Shown piece by piece: positions 18,738-29,263 of a DNA stretch of 64,000 nucleotides. The notes under the pieces were generated by a model. That model saw only the letters and a list, made by a program, of their open reading frames with translations, was not told where the DNA came from and made no database searches. The position numbers were made by a program, and so were the translations under genes. Within the stretch, counting starts at the first letter, position 1. The number at the start of each line of letters is the position of its first letter. The DNA is from Thalassocella blandensis. GTDB taxonomy: Bacteria > Pseudomonadota > Gammaproteobacteria > Pseudomonadales > Cellvibrionaceae. The stretch is from the NCBI GenBank assembly GCA_902141825.1, contig CABFPG010000004.1, positions 496,001-560,000 of the forward strand, given 5' to 3'.

Positions 18738-19424
18738 CACATTTGCGCGCGTGCACTGCTTTGCCAAGCCATAGCGGCTTCCCTTTAATTTAGTATGCTA
18801 CAGATATACTTACCCTTTCATGAAAGTTTTATTACTTTTCAAGAAGCCGCTACCGCATTGCAAATTGCATTGGCAATCTGCAATGCCAAGCCGCTGCCGA
18901 CTCCCGCTGTAACCTTTTAAAATTCTTATAGCCATCTACTGGCAGCGTCTCTCTTGTGGACTGACAGAGCCTCTCGTGTGAACTGACAGCGTCACTCGCG
19001 TGGAAAGCCAAACAACACATTCTTTGATTTATACAAGGATTCCAAGCCAATTTTCTCCCAGATAAAAAGTCGAATATTTTTAGAGTTTTGATTAGACAAA
19101 AATTTATTCATAAGCTAGCAAATTAAAACTCAAAAATAAAAATATCGATTTTTTAATTAATCTGAATAAAACATAACGATATGCGATAGTTCCGAGGATA
19201 TCTATGACATTTTAAAAGGTAATTCTCATAGGAATTTATCTTGCGCTAAAAATAATTAGGCTATGCTTTTTTAAGTTGTCCATTAGAGCACAAACTTAGT
19301 CGATCAAGACTTGCCAGGAACGGGTGAATTCAATTACTTCTCTTTTTTCTACTGTTCTGCTGTCTTGCCCATGCATTATTTAATGGATGCTTTTTACAAC
19401 TTAAAAAAATAGAGTGGAAAAAAT
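18738..19424. other. Long gene-free spacer with repeats and an AT-rich leader
   Basis: About 690 bases. It contains nested inverted repeats near 18856-18889 (CATTGCA/TGCAATG around TTGGCA/TGCCAA), a triple 22-base repeat at 18943-19008, and a strongly AT-rich segment at 19060-19190 before the lipoprotein gene. No ORF is convincing. Confidence 0.6.
18943..19008. repeat. Three imperfect 22-base direct repeats
   Basis: Copies at 18943, 18965 and 18987 share CAG(C/A)G(T/C)C(T/A)CTC-x-(T/C)GTG-x-A and the junction CTGACAG. They form an exact 22-base period in a non-coding spacer. Confidence 0.7.
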
Positions 19425-21737
19425 ATGAGACTAAAGTCGTTGTTATGTCAATTATTTGCGTTTTTCAGTATCCTGGCCTTAACCGCTTGTGGCACTGGTG
19501 AAGCACAGAAAGAAGTACTTGATAATATTGTTGCCGATATCGAAGATGCAGGCACGGATACTGAAACACCCGTCAGTATTACCATAGAAGGCGTAGCAGC
19601 CAAGGGCTTGATTAGCAACGGTGAAGTCAACGTCCACCCTATAATTAACGGGGTATTAAGCACCTCATCCTCTGGCTCCGGCCAGACAGATGAAAACGGG
19701 GCTTTCACCGTATCTGTAGACAGCTATGATGGGAATCCCTTTGTTGTAAGAGTAACGACAAATACCAACACCACAATGAAATGCGACCTCTCTGGTGGCT
19801 GCGGTGGCGGCACATCGTTTGGCGACAATGTGCCACTAACAGACAGCAGCTTTTCGCTTGATGCTATCCTTCCTCCGGTCTCGTCATCTAACGCCAACGT
19901 TAATATTTCTGTATTAACACACATCGCGACTAACAGTGCCTTGGAAAATCTGTCAGCGAGCTCAAACCCAACGTCAAATATTCGAAATGCAAATTCAAGC
20001 GTTGCCAATCGTTTTGGCATTTTGGGAGACTTAACCACCTTACCGATTGTTGATTTGACGAATACAACTTCACTAGTAGACGTAAGTAATGATGTCCTGA
20101 AATACAATACTATTAGCGCCGGCATTGTTGATGCCTTGCTACAAAGTGACACCTCCGCCAACATTCAAAACGCGGTACAAGCTTTCGCGGCGCAATACGT
20201 GAATGATGAGGGTTTGGCGGATCGGGAAGTAACTGATTCCTCAACTGTGACTTTGTCTGAAATTCTTTCACAAGCGAGCAATATTCTTCAAACAATTGAA
20301 AGTCGAGACACTAACGGCTTACTCAATCTTAACAACATTCAAGCAGTCATATCTGACGCAAGACAAGTTGCCGATATGGGGTCCACAGAACCCTATTCTG
20401 GAACTCCCGTTGATGGCAATTTCGATGATCTTGAAAAGGCGAAGGCCATGGTCAATGACATCCGAGAGTTCACGTATTACGCAGAAAACGACCACCTTGA
20501 AGATTTTGCTATCACCACTGTTGATGCCACAATTAATGCAGATACTGCCAGCGCCTTTGAGGCCATCATTATGGCAAGTGAGGCGATCTCCGCAGCTTGG
20601 GAAGCACACTATGATGATGATTCGATCACTTCCTTTGAAGATCAGGACACAGGTTTTACCGTCACCATTTCAGCGACGACGTCATCAACGATCTATACCA
20701 TCACAGATACGACGATCGAGATTGAAGGTGAAGAAGTTAATATCGGCCTACGTGCAATCGACACCAATTCTGAAGCTGAGTTTACCGAACAAGACCCTGT
20801 CACTAACACCGATGGCAGTACAACTGTTGTCACGACCGGTATGGCTGATATTCGCTTAAATGTCACAGGTTCAGCCAGCAACACTGAAATTACATTCAAC
20901 ATAGATAGTGGCCTAGTCATCATCGCCATGGAAGGCAGTGAAATAGAAACCTGGGGAGTCGAAGGCTTTAACGAACAGCAGCAGGCAATTGAGACTGAAA
21001 CCAATATGATCGATCTGACAGTATCAGGGCTTACCCTGGCACTAAGTGTCACGATTGAACAGGAAACTTCTGCAAGCGTCATTGACCCAAGCACCTTTGA
21101 AGGCACTGTTGCCTTGAAGTTTGAAGACATTTCAGCAGAAGCCTCCGAAGAGTACACCTTGATTATGGAAGACGATACTGTGGTCGGGTTCGCTGAGAGC
21201 TTTACTGAAGAACTCACTTTCGAAAGGATGGAGTTTAGTGCGAACGGCCAATTCAGCAAAGCCAGCGGTGAGAGAGTTATGGCCAGTTTGAGTGTCATCG
21301 CTACACCTGGCGATTTAGCTTATGAATGTGAATCCGAATTCACGGATCATAGCGAAATGGAAAGCTGTACAGAAGAAACAGCAGACGCATTTATACCCGT
21401 GACATTCTCCTCTACAGTCATTACAGATACCCTAAACGGAAAGTCAACTATTTCCGTATCTGCAGAACGCACTGGGCTGGAAGACGTTGATCCGGTTGTA
21501 TCCATTAGTCACGAAGACATGATTCTGATGTTTGAATACGAAGAAACCGCGTCAGGAGAGACCATTACCGTGACTCACAATTCAGGAGCGGTAATGACTT
21601 TGAACTTCTCTGAGGTAGAAGGCGAAGATGTCGTTGAAGGCAATATCAAAATCAACGATACCACGTATGCACAGATCGACGATGAACAAGGACTTGTTGT
21701 TATTCGATATAACGATGGCTTCAACGAGACACTTTAA
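19425..21737 (+). CDS. Large acidic lipoprotein of unknown function
   Basis: A 770-residue secreted lipoprotein: the leader ends in the lipobox LTAC followed by GTGEAQ. A short region after it (about 50-150) looks like an Ig- or carboxypeptidase-regulatory-type beta domain (VAAKGLISNGEVNVHP, DENGAFTVSVDSYDGNP) with a CDLSGGC cysteine pair. A Ser/Asn/Thr-rich middle and a long C-terminal beta-rich half follow, heavily Asp/Glu, with a second cysteine pair near 640-655. There is no calcium-binding repeat or peptidase motif. ATG follows GAGTGG. It is probably cotranscribed with the beta-barrel-like gene 69 bases downstream. Confidence 0.7.
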   Translation: MRLKSLLCQLFAFFSILALTACGTGEAQKEVLDNIVADIEDAGTDTETPVSITIEGVAAKGLISNGEVNVHPIINGVLSTSSSGSGQTDENGAFTVSVDSYDGNPFVVRVTTNTNTTMKCDLSGGCGGGTSFGDNVPLTDSSFSLDAILPPVSSSNANVNISVLTHIATNSALENLSASSNPTSNIRNANSSVANRFGILGDLTTLPIVDLTNTTSLVDVSNDVLKYNTISAGIVDALLQSDTSANIQNAVQAFAAQYVNDEGLADREVTDSSTVTLSEILSQASNILQTIESRDTNGLLNLNNIQAVISDARQVADMGSTEPYSGTPVDGNFDDLEKAKAMVNDIREFTYYAENDHLEDFAITTVDATINADTASAFEAIIMASEAISAAWEAHYDDDSITSFEDQDTGFTVTISATTSSTIYTITDTTIEIEGEEVNIGLRAIDTNSEAEFTEQDPVTNTDGSTTVVTTGMADIRLNVTGSASNTEITFNIDSGLVIIAMEGSEIETWGVEGFNEQQQAIETETNMIDLTVSGLTLALSVTIEQETSASVIDPSTFEGTVALKFEDISAEASEEYTLIMEDDTVVGFAESFTEELTFERMEFSANGQFSKASGERVMASLSVIATPGDLAYECESEFTDHSEMESCTEETADAFIPVTFSSTVITDTLNGKSTISVSAERTGLEDVDPVVSISHEDMILMFEYEETASGETITVTHNSGAVMTLNFSEVEGEDVVEGNIKINDTTYAQIDDEQGLVVIRYNDGFNETL

Positions 21738-21806
21738 GGTTTTCCCGGGAAGGTGCATGACACTTTCCCGGCGATACTCCTTAACGAGATACTGAGGCAC
21801 AGACAA

Positions 21807-22913
21807 ATGCAAAGATTATTGAACACGTCACTTTTGATTTTTGGAGGTTGTTTTGCGGCTAGTCATGCACAAGCCCTCCAAGGTCAACAGGTAGAGTTTT
21901 TTTCCGAAGTCAGTAGTTTTTCTTACAGTGATGTAGCAACAATAAAGCAGACCGCGGACAGTTTAAAAGGTCCCGCTATCCGCTCAGGCGAATTTGCTGT
22001 TACCGCAAATTATGCGTCCTTCGGGAACAAGATTCACTTTGCGAACCAGGACAACTACTTGGGAGTCAAAATTTTTCAGCGTGTGGACTACTATCTGGAA
22101 TTTACCCCCGATACAGCCCATCTGATTTACGCCGATCAAAATGACATTGAGTTATCCGGAGAAAAAGACTATCAAGTCGACATGTTCAGCAACTCCATAA
22201 GCGCAAGCGGAATTGCAGCCATTTACGGTGGTAGGCCGCTAGATCAGGTTAAGCTTGAGCTTACACTATCTTTTATGGAAGTCGATTACATGAACTATGG
22301 GAGGTTATGGGGCAATCTCAACAGCCTGTCTAACGACGCAGAAGGAAAATTGAACCTGGACTACCACTATTCTGACGATGTATTTTTTGATCGAGAAGAA
22401 AGTGGTGAAAAGGCAAAAGGCTGGAGTGTTGACGTCAATGCTAGCTGGACAATTTCACCAAGCTTTGACATCTCACTCGCCTCCCGGGATTTAATGTCTG
22501 AAATACGATGGGACCAGCAGGATAGAACAGTCGCGCAGGCAAACAGCGACAGACTGGTAAATACTGAAGGTCAATTAAAGGTTCGCCCTGCACTTAGCTG
22601 GATAGAAAGCGAAACTGACATCGTGCAAAAACTTCCTCGCCAAATTGATTTCAGGCAGAACTATCATCTTAATCAAAATAACACTGTCGGGTTACAGCAG
22701 TACGTCTATGACTCTCGAGTGTTTTTTAGAAGTTATTATGAGCGTTCATTTAATCGCTATGGTCGGGTAAAAACATACTACGACTGGAGTGTCGATGCTT
22801 TCGGTCTGGCATACCATTCAAAACTTTTTTATTTTGATATTGCCAGCGACAGTAAAGACTTTGAAAAGGCCTACACATTTTCGTTGAGTATGGGATTAAA
22901 CATCAAGGTATAA
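21807..22913 (+). CDS. Probable outer-membrane beta-barrel protein
   Basis: A 368-residue exported protein with signal peptide MQRLLNTSLLIFGGCFAAS-HAQA. The mature part alternates aromatic and polar residues in many short strands (YYLEFTPD, LELTLSFMEVDYMNYG, FFRSYYERSF) and ends in FSLSMGLNIKV, a plausible terminal strand although it lacks a C-terminal Phe. The ATG at 21753 would remove the signal-peptide logic; GAGG at 21794-21797 supports 21807. It follows the large lipoprotein closely, suggesting a functional pair. I do not recognise the family. Confidence 0.6.
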   Translation: MQRLLNTSLLIFGGCFAASHAQALQGQQVEFFSEVSSFSYSDVATIKQTADSLKGPAIRSGEFAVTANYASFGNKIHFANQDNYLGVKIFQRVDYYLEFTPDTAHLIYADQNDIELSGEKDYQVDMFSNSISASGIAAIYGGRPLDQVKLELTLSFMEVDYMNYGRLWGNLNSLSNDAEGKLNLDYHYSDDVFFDREESGEKAKGWSVDVNASWTISPSFDISLASRDLMSEIRWDQQDRTVAQANSDRLVNTEGQLKVRPALSWIESETDIVQKLPRQIDFRQNYHLNQNNTVGLQQYVYDSRVFFRSYYERSFNRYGRVKTYYDWSVDAFGLAYHSKLFYFDIASDSKDFEKAYTFSLSMGLNIKV

Positions 22914-23041
22914 CCTGCTATCTGATGAGCTACATACACCAGATAGTAACGTACGACTTTACAGATATTGATTTTCTGCGCACCTGTTACACAAACACCC
23001 AAGTGACGCAGAAGAGCTAACAACTTTTTGGAGCTACTATT

Positions 23042-23578
23042 ATGATTAAAAAAGTATTAAGTGCTGTTATTATTTCTTCTCTCTCTTTGTCGGCCCTGGC
23101 ATCAGACAACCCAATGGAAGGCAAAGTTACTGCCGGTGTAAAACTGGGTTTATTTATGGCCGATTCTGGTGATGCTGGCAGTGACAGTGTATCTGTTGAT
23201 GTGGATGACGGCTCTGGTTTTGGCATTCAGCTTGGATACAAAGTGAATGATAATATAGCCGTTGAGTTTGAATACCTTTCTACCTCACTAGATGTGGAGT
23301 TTTCTACCGACACCTTGTCTGCCAGCGACTCTCTGGATGTCGACACAATGGCCATCTACGGTGTTTACCGCACCAGCGGGGATTTCTATTTTCTAGGTAA
23401 AGCAGGTTTGCTTAGCGAAGATGTGAGTGGCCCAGGTGAAAGTGGTAGTGACACAGGATTGAGTTTTGGCATTGGCGGTGGTGCCACCATTAATGAGATG
23501 CTTAGCGTTGAAGCGGAATACACCATCCTAGAAGACGACATTTCGTTTTTTGGTGTTACAGGTCGCTACCATTTTTAA
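23042..23578 (+). CDS. Small outer-membrane beta-barrel protein (OmpW/OmpA-barrel-like)
   Basis: A 178-residue protein with a signal peptide cut after SALA, then an eight-strand-type barrel pattern: GVKLGLFMAD, GFGIQLGYKVNDNIAVEFEYLS, VDTMAIYGVYRT, FYFLGKAGLLSED, LSFGIGGGATINEMLSVEAEYTIL, and the terminal strand FFGVTGRYHF with a C-terminal Phe, the BAM recognition signature. The loops are rich in Asp and Ser. A GGAG site precedes the ATG. It has its own terminator. The role is not specified by sequence. Confidence 0.82.
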   Translation: MIKKVLSAVIISSLSLSALASDNPMEGKVTAGVKLGLFMADSGDAGSDSVSVDVDDGSGFGIQLGYKVNDNIAVEFEYLSTSLDVEFSTDTLSASDSLDVDTMAIYGVYRTSGDFYFLGKAGLLSEDVSGPGESGSDTGLSFGIGGGATINEMLSVEAEYTILEDDISFFGVTGRYHF

Positions 23579-23645
23579 TCCTGGGCTAGCCTGCCGGGTT
23601 AACGAACCATAACATCAGACCAGGCAGGCTCAACAATCTGATGCG

Positions 23646-23681
23646 AAGGGAAGAGATACTGCTCTTCCCTTTTCTTTTTTC
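23646..23681 (+). terminator. Intrinsic terminator after the small barrel gene
   Basis: A 10-bp stem AAGGGAAGAG (23646-23655) / CTCTTCCCTT (23662-23671) with a 6-base loop, followed by TTCTTTTTTC on the plus strand. Confidence 0.85.
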
Positions 23682-23795
23682 TTATCCTTGTGTGTTTTCC
23701 TCTGTTTTTGCCTCGGATTTCCCTCTGTATTCTCCTTTCTAATTCATCTCCCTTTTATTTTTTCTTAATCACCGCTCCGTTTTTTATGCCCCCAA
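23662..23795 (+). other. Polypyrimidine tract between convergent genes
   Basis: About 130 bases of the plus strand are almost all C and T, with scattered purines. It lies between the barrel gene terminator and the sucD terminator and holds no ORF. Confidence 0.6.
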
Positions 23796-23805
23796 AAAAC
23801 AGGCA

Positions 23806-23834
23806 CAAAAAAAGCGGCCAAAGCCGCTTTTTTA
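23806..23834 (-). terminator. Intrinsic terminator after sucD
   Basis: Stem AAAAAAGCGGC (23808-23818) / GCCGCTTTTTT (23823-23833). It is symmetrical; on the minus strand it ends sucCD. Confidence 0.9.
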
Positions 23835-23849
23835 ACTCACGCTGAAAAC

Positions 23850-24722
23850 TTACCAGCCGGTTACTTCTTTCAAGCCATTGCCAATGTCAGCAAGACTGCG
23901 AACTGTTTTAACACCAGCGTCTTCAAGTGCCGCAAACTTATCGTCTGCAGTCCCTTTGCCGCCAGAGATAATCGCACCAGCATGCCCCATACGCTTGCCA
24001 GGAGGCGCTGTTACACCAGCAATATAAGAAACAACTGGCTTAGTAACATTCGCCTTGATGAACGCAGCAGCTTCTTCTTCAGCTGTACCACCAATTTCAC
24101 CAATCATAACAATTGCTTCAGTCTGGTCGTCTTTTTGGAACATTTCCAGGATATCGATGAAATTGGAACCTGGAATGGGGTCACCACCAATACCAACACA
24201 CGTCGATTGACCAAAACCGTAATCCGTTGTCTGCTTAACCGCTTCGTAAGTCAAAGTACCTGAACGCGATACGATACCAACTTTACCTGGCTTGTGAATG
24301 TGGCCAGGCATAATGCCGATTTTACATTCACCAGGAGTGATAATGCCTGGGCAGTTAGGACCGATCAGGCGCACACCTAATTCGTCACATTTAACTTTAC
24401 ATTCCAGCATATCCAACGTTGGGATGCCTTCCGTAATACACACCACCAGCTTCACACCGCTGTGAGCAGCTTCCAGGATGGAGTCTTTACAGAAAGGTGC
24501 AGGCACGTAGATAACAGATGCATCTGCACCAGTATCAGCGACAGCTTCACGCATAGTATTAAACACCGGCAAGCCAAGATGGGTTTGACCACCTTTACCA
24601 GGTGTAACACCACCGACCATTTTAGTGCCGTATTCAATTGCCTGTTCTGAATGGAAAGTTCCCTGAGAACCGGTAAAGCCCTGACAGAGAACCTTGGTAT
24701 TTTTATCGATCAATACACTCAT
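23850..24722 (-). CDS. sucD: Succinyl-CoA ligase (ADP-forming) subunit alpha
   Basis: SucD binds CoA and carries the phosphohistidine. The 290-residue protein begins [20 protein letters not shown] (CoA-binding Rossmann fold) and has [11 protein letters not shown] near 122 and the active-site histidine in [15 protein letters not shown] near 247. It overlaps the sucC stop by one base (TAATG), so translation is coupled. Confidence 0.98.
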   Translation of the reverse strand: MSVLIDKNTKVLCQGFTGSQGTFHSEQAIEYGTKMVGGVTPGKGGQTHLGLPVFNTMREAVADTGADASVIYVPAPFCKDSILEAAHSGVKLVVCITEGIPTLDMLECKVKCDELGVRLIGPNCPGIITPGECKIGIMPGHIHKPGKVGIVSRSGTLTYEAVKQTTDYGFGQSTCVGIGGDPIPGSNFIDILEMFQKDDQTEAIVMIGEIGGTAEEEAAAFIKANVTKPVVSYIAGVTAPPGKRMGHAGAIISGGKGTADDKFAALEDAGVKTVRSLADIGNGLKEVTGW

Positions 24723-25888
24723 TATGCACTCTCCGCTGCTTTAACCACTTGTTCTGCCGCATCAGTCAAACTTGTTGCAGCAATAATATTTAAACCACTT
24801 TCTGCCAGTACTTTGGCACCAAGCTCTGCATTGTTCCCTTCAAGACGAACAACAACAGGAACCTTTACACCCACTTCTTCAACCGCGCCGATTACACCTT
24901 CCGCAATCAGATCACAGCGAACAATACCACCGAAGATATTGATCAATACGGCAGAAACATTCTCATCAGAAAGAATAATTTTGAACGCTTCAATAACGCG
25001 TTCTTTGGTCGCACCACCACCAACATCAAGGAAGTTCGCTGGCTTACCACCGTGCAATTTAACGATATCCATCGTACCCATTGCCAAACCTGCACCATTC
25101 ACCATACAACCAATATTGCCATCCAAAGCAACGTAGTTCAGCTCCCATTTCGCAGCATGTGCTTCGCGCTCATCTTCTTGAGATGGATCATGCATTTCTT
25201 TTAATGCAGGCTGACGGTACATAGCGTTGCCATCAATATTGATCTTAGCGTCCAGACAGTGAAGATCTCCCGCTTCGGTAATCACCAGAGGGTTGATTTC
25301 TAATAAAGCCAGATCTTTTTCCTGGAACATTTTGGCAAGGCCAATGAAGATTTGCGTAAACTGCTTGATTTGCTTACCTTCCAAACCCAGTTGGAACGCA
25401 AGATCACGCGCTTGATATGGCTGTGCACCTGTTAACGGATCTATTTCCGCCTTAAGAATTTTCTCAGGCGTTTCTTCCGCAACTTTTTCAATCTCAACAC
25501 CGCCTTCAGTAGACGCCATAAACACGATACGACGTGAAGAGCGGTCAACAACTGCACCTAGATACAATTCTTTTGCAATGTCTGTACACGATTCAACGAG
25601 GATGCGACTTACTGGCTGACCATTTTCATCAGTCTGGTAAGTCACCAGGTTTTTACCTAACCATGTCTTAGCGAACTCTTCGATTTCGCTTTTTGATGAC
25701 ACCAATTTAACGCCGCCAGCTTTACCGCGACCACCAGCGTGAACCTGGGCCTTAACAACCCACTTGTCACCACCGATAGTGTCAGCAGCAGCCGCTGCTT
25801 CTGCAGGAGTTTCTGCAGCCACGCCTTTTGAAACCGGCAAACCATACTCGGCGAATATTTGTTTACCTTGATATTCATGTAAATTCAT
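24722..25888 (-). CDS. sucC: Succinyl-CoA ligase (ADP-forming) subunit beta
   Basis: The beta subunit has an ATP-grasp fold and gives nucleotide specificity. From the ATG at 25888 it is 388 residues, the E. coli length, beginning [18 protein letters not shown]; the frame runs 15 codons further but with no support. [12 protein letters not shown] and [10 protein letters not shown] are visible. It lies downstream of the lpd terminator, so sucCD probably has its own promoter in the gap of about 460 bases. Confidence 0.98.
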   Translation of the reverse strand: MNLHEYQGKQIFAEYGLPVSKGVAAETPAEAAAAADTIGGDKWVVKAQVHAGGRGKAGGVKLVSSKSEIEEFAKTWLGKNLVTYQTDENGQPVSRILVESCTDIAKELYLGAVVDRSSRRIVFMASTEGGVEIEKVAEETPEKILKAEIDPLTGAQPYQARDLAFQLGLEGKQIKQFTQIFIGLAKMFQEKDLALLEINPLVITEAGDLHCLDAKINIDGNAMYRQPALKEMHDPSQEDEREAHAAKWELNYVALDGNIGCMVNGAGLAMGTMDIVKLHGGKPANFLDVGGGATKERVIEAFKIILSDENVSAVLINIFGGIVRCDLIAEGVIGAVEEVGVKVPVVVRLEGNNAELGAKVLAESGLNIIAATSLTDAAEQVVKAAESA

Positions 25889-26347
25889 TGCTATTTTCCG
25901 TTTACGTGAAAATAAATTACCGATCTCACTCAACGCTTATGACATTGAAGTTGAACCGGACCAAACAGATGCAGAAATAAAAGCGTTGTCTCACCAGTTT
26001 TAATCTGCCTAAAACCGATACCCCATAACTTCATTATTCGTTCACGACATTTAATAATGCAATAAAACAACGGAATTAAAAGTACCGACTCGTTTGAACC
26101 CACAAAGAGGTTCAAAGCGAAAAGCCATTGAAGACTTTCCAAATAGTTTCAATTGCTCGAAACCGAAATGCTTTTTGGCATGCCCTGCCTACGAAGTCAT
26201 AACATATTTAAGACGCTCAAATCGGTAATCCCGGATTTGTTTGCCTGTTTGGCAGTAATTCTGCCGGCTATGGTTTCGTACTACTCCTTGCTGTTGGTTT
26301 TTATAGTTATAAAAACGGCTCATGGTTTCCCATGAGCCGCTTCAGAA
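25889..26347. other. Spacer between lpd and sucC
   Basis: Holds the lpd terminator at 26311-26340 and presumably the sucC promoter. A 60-codon plus-strand frame inside it has no ribosome site and I do not call it. Confidence 0.5.
26311..26340 (-). terminator. Intrinsic terminator after lpd
   Basis: A 10-bp stem CGGCTCATGG (26316-26325) / CCATGAGCCG (26330-26339), followed on the minus strand by TTTTTATAAC. It starts just past the lpd stop. Confidence 0.88.
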
Positions 26348-27823
<1,476 letters not shown>

Positions 27824-27917
27824 TTAGTTTTTAAATTTGAAAAGAATAAATTGAAGACCGCAGAAACTGGAATTGAAGATATATTCTGCGGTCGCTTGTT
27901 CCTGTTATAAGTTCGCT

Positions 27918-29153
27918 TTACAGCTCTAGAAGAATTCGTGCTGGATCTTCCAGCATGTCTTTAATCGCTACGAGGAACTGTACAGCTTCTTTACCGTCAA
28001 TGATGCGGTGATCATAAGACAGTGCAAGGTACATCATAGGTAAAACTTTCACTTCACCATTCACCGCCATTGGACGCTCTTGGATTTTATGCATACCCAA
28101 AATAGCTGCCTGTGGTGGATTGAGAATTGGCGTAGACATTAACGAACCGAAAACACCGCCGTTAGTAATGGTGAAAGTACCACCAGTCATTTCTTCAATG
28201 GCCAGTTTACCATCGCGTGCACGCAGGCCGAAATCACGGATGCCACTTTCAACGTCGGCCAGACTCATGTTCTCCGCATTACGTAATACAGGCACTACCA
28301 GACCTTTCTCTGTAGATACCGCCACGCCAATATCCTGATAACCGTGATATACGATGTCATTGCCATCGATAGAAGAGTTAACCGCTGGAATACGGCGCAA
28401 GGCTTCAACTGCCGCTTTCACGAAAAAGCCCATGAAACCCAGACGCGTGCCATTGTGCGCTTTCTCAAACTGATCTTTATATTTTTTACGCAGCTCCATT
28501 ACCGGTGCCATGTTCACTTCGTTGAACGTTGTTAACATAGCGGTAGTTTGTGTAACGTCCAACAGACGTTCAGCAATACGAGCACGCATGCGCGTCATTG
28601 GTACACGCTTTTCAACTCGCTCACCCGCCGGCATCGCGATAGGTGCCGATGAAGATGGAGCTGCCTTAGCGGCAGGTGCAGATGTTGCGGCAGGCGCCGC
28701 CGGAGCTGCTTTGCCTTGATGAGACATTACATCTTCTTTCGTGATGCGACCGTCTTTACCCGTGCCTTTAACGTCGGCCAGATTAATACCTTTCTCATCC
28801 GCCAGCTTCTTCGCCGCCGGAGCAGCAATAACTTCGGCTGAAGATGATGCGCTGCTTTCGTTTGCAGCAGGTGTCGCGGCGCTTGCGGAACTGGCAGCAC
28901 TGGTACTACCCGCTGCACCCTCTTCAAATTTTGCAATGATTTCATTGCTCAATACTGTTTCGCCTTCACCTTTGATAATTTCCACGAGCTTGCCATCCGT
29001 AGGCGCGACAACTTCTAACACGACTTTGTCGGTTTCAATGTCTACCAGCAATTCGTCGCGTGAAACAGCTTCACCAGGTTGCTTATGCCAAGTGGCAACA
29101 CTGCCATCTTGAACGGATTCAGGAAAAGTTGGTGCTTTAATTTCTATGGTCAT
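27918..29153 (-). CDS. sucB: Dihydrolipoyllysine succinyltransferase (E2 of 2-oxoglutarate dehydrogenase)
   Basis: At 411 residues: an N-terminal lipoyl domain with the modified lysine in ETDKVVLEV (about 43), an Ala/Ser-rich linker, a peripheral subunit-binding domain ([20 protein letters not shown]), a second Ala/Pro linker and the catalytic domain ending [13 protein letters not shown]. It forms the 24-mer core. It is 110 bases after sucA and 118 bases before lpd. Confidence 0.98.
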   Translation of the reverse strand: MTIEIKAPTFPESVQDGSVATWHKQPGEAVSRDELLVDIETDKVVLEVVAPTDGKLVEIIKGEGETVLSNEIIAKFEEGAAGSTSAASSASAATPAANESSASSSAEVIAAPAAKKLADEKGINLADVKGTGKDGRITKEDVMSHQGKAAPAAPAATSAPAAKAAPSSSAPIAMPAGERVEKRVPMTRMRARIAERLLDVTQTTAMLTTFNEVNMAPVMELRKKYKDQFEKAHNGTRLGFMGFFVKAAVEALRRIPAVNSSIDGNDIVYHGYQDIGVAVSTEKGLVVPVLRNAENMSLADVESGIRDFGLRARDGKLAIEEMTGGTFTITNGGVFGSLMSTPILNPPQAAILGMHKIQERPMAVNGEVKVLPMMYLALSYDHRIIDGKEAVQFLVAIKDMLEDPARILLEL

Positions 29154-29263
29154 TCCAATCGTGTCCTTTGTTAAGGCTCGTTAACGTTTTCTCGTGTGTT
29201 AAATTTATTGACTCGTCATCAACGATAAATATTCAATTATGCACTAATGGTCGAAGATGACCA

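Noticed and set aside
16355-23640. Genomic island or prophage in the accessory stretch
   Set aside because: No integrase, tRNA target, transposase or phage gene is present; xerD in the window is the chromosomal dimer-resolution enzyme. Lower gene density and repeats alone do not prove transfer.
26153-26335. 60-codon hydrophobic plus-strand frame between lpd and sucC
   Set aside because: No ribosome site, runs into the lpd terminator, atypical start; best explained by chance.
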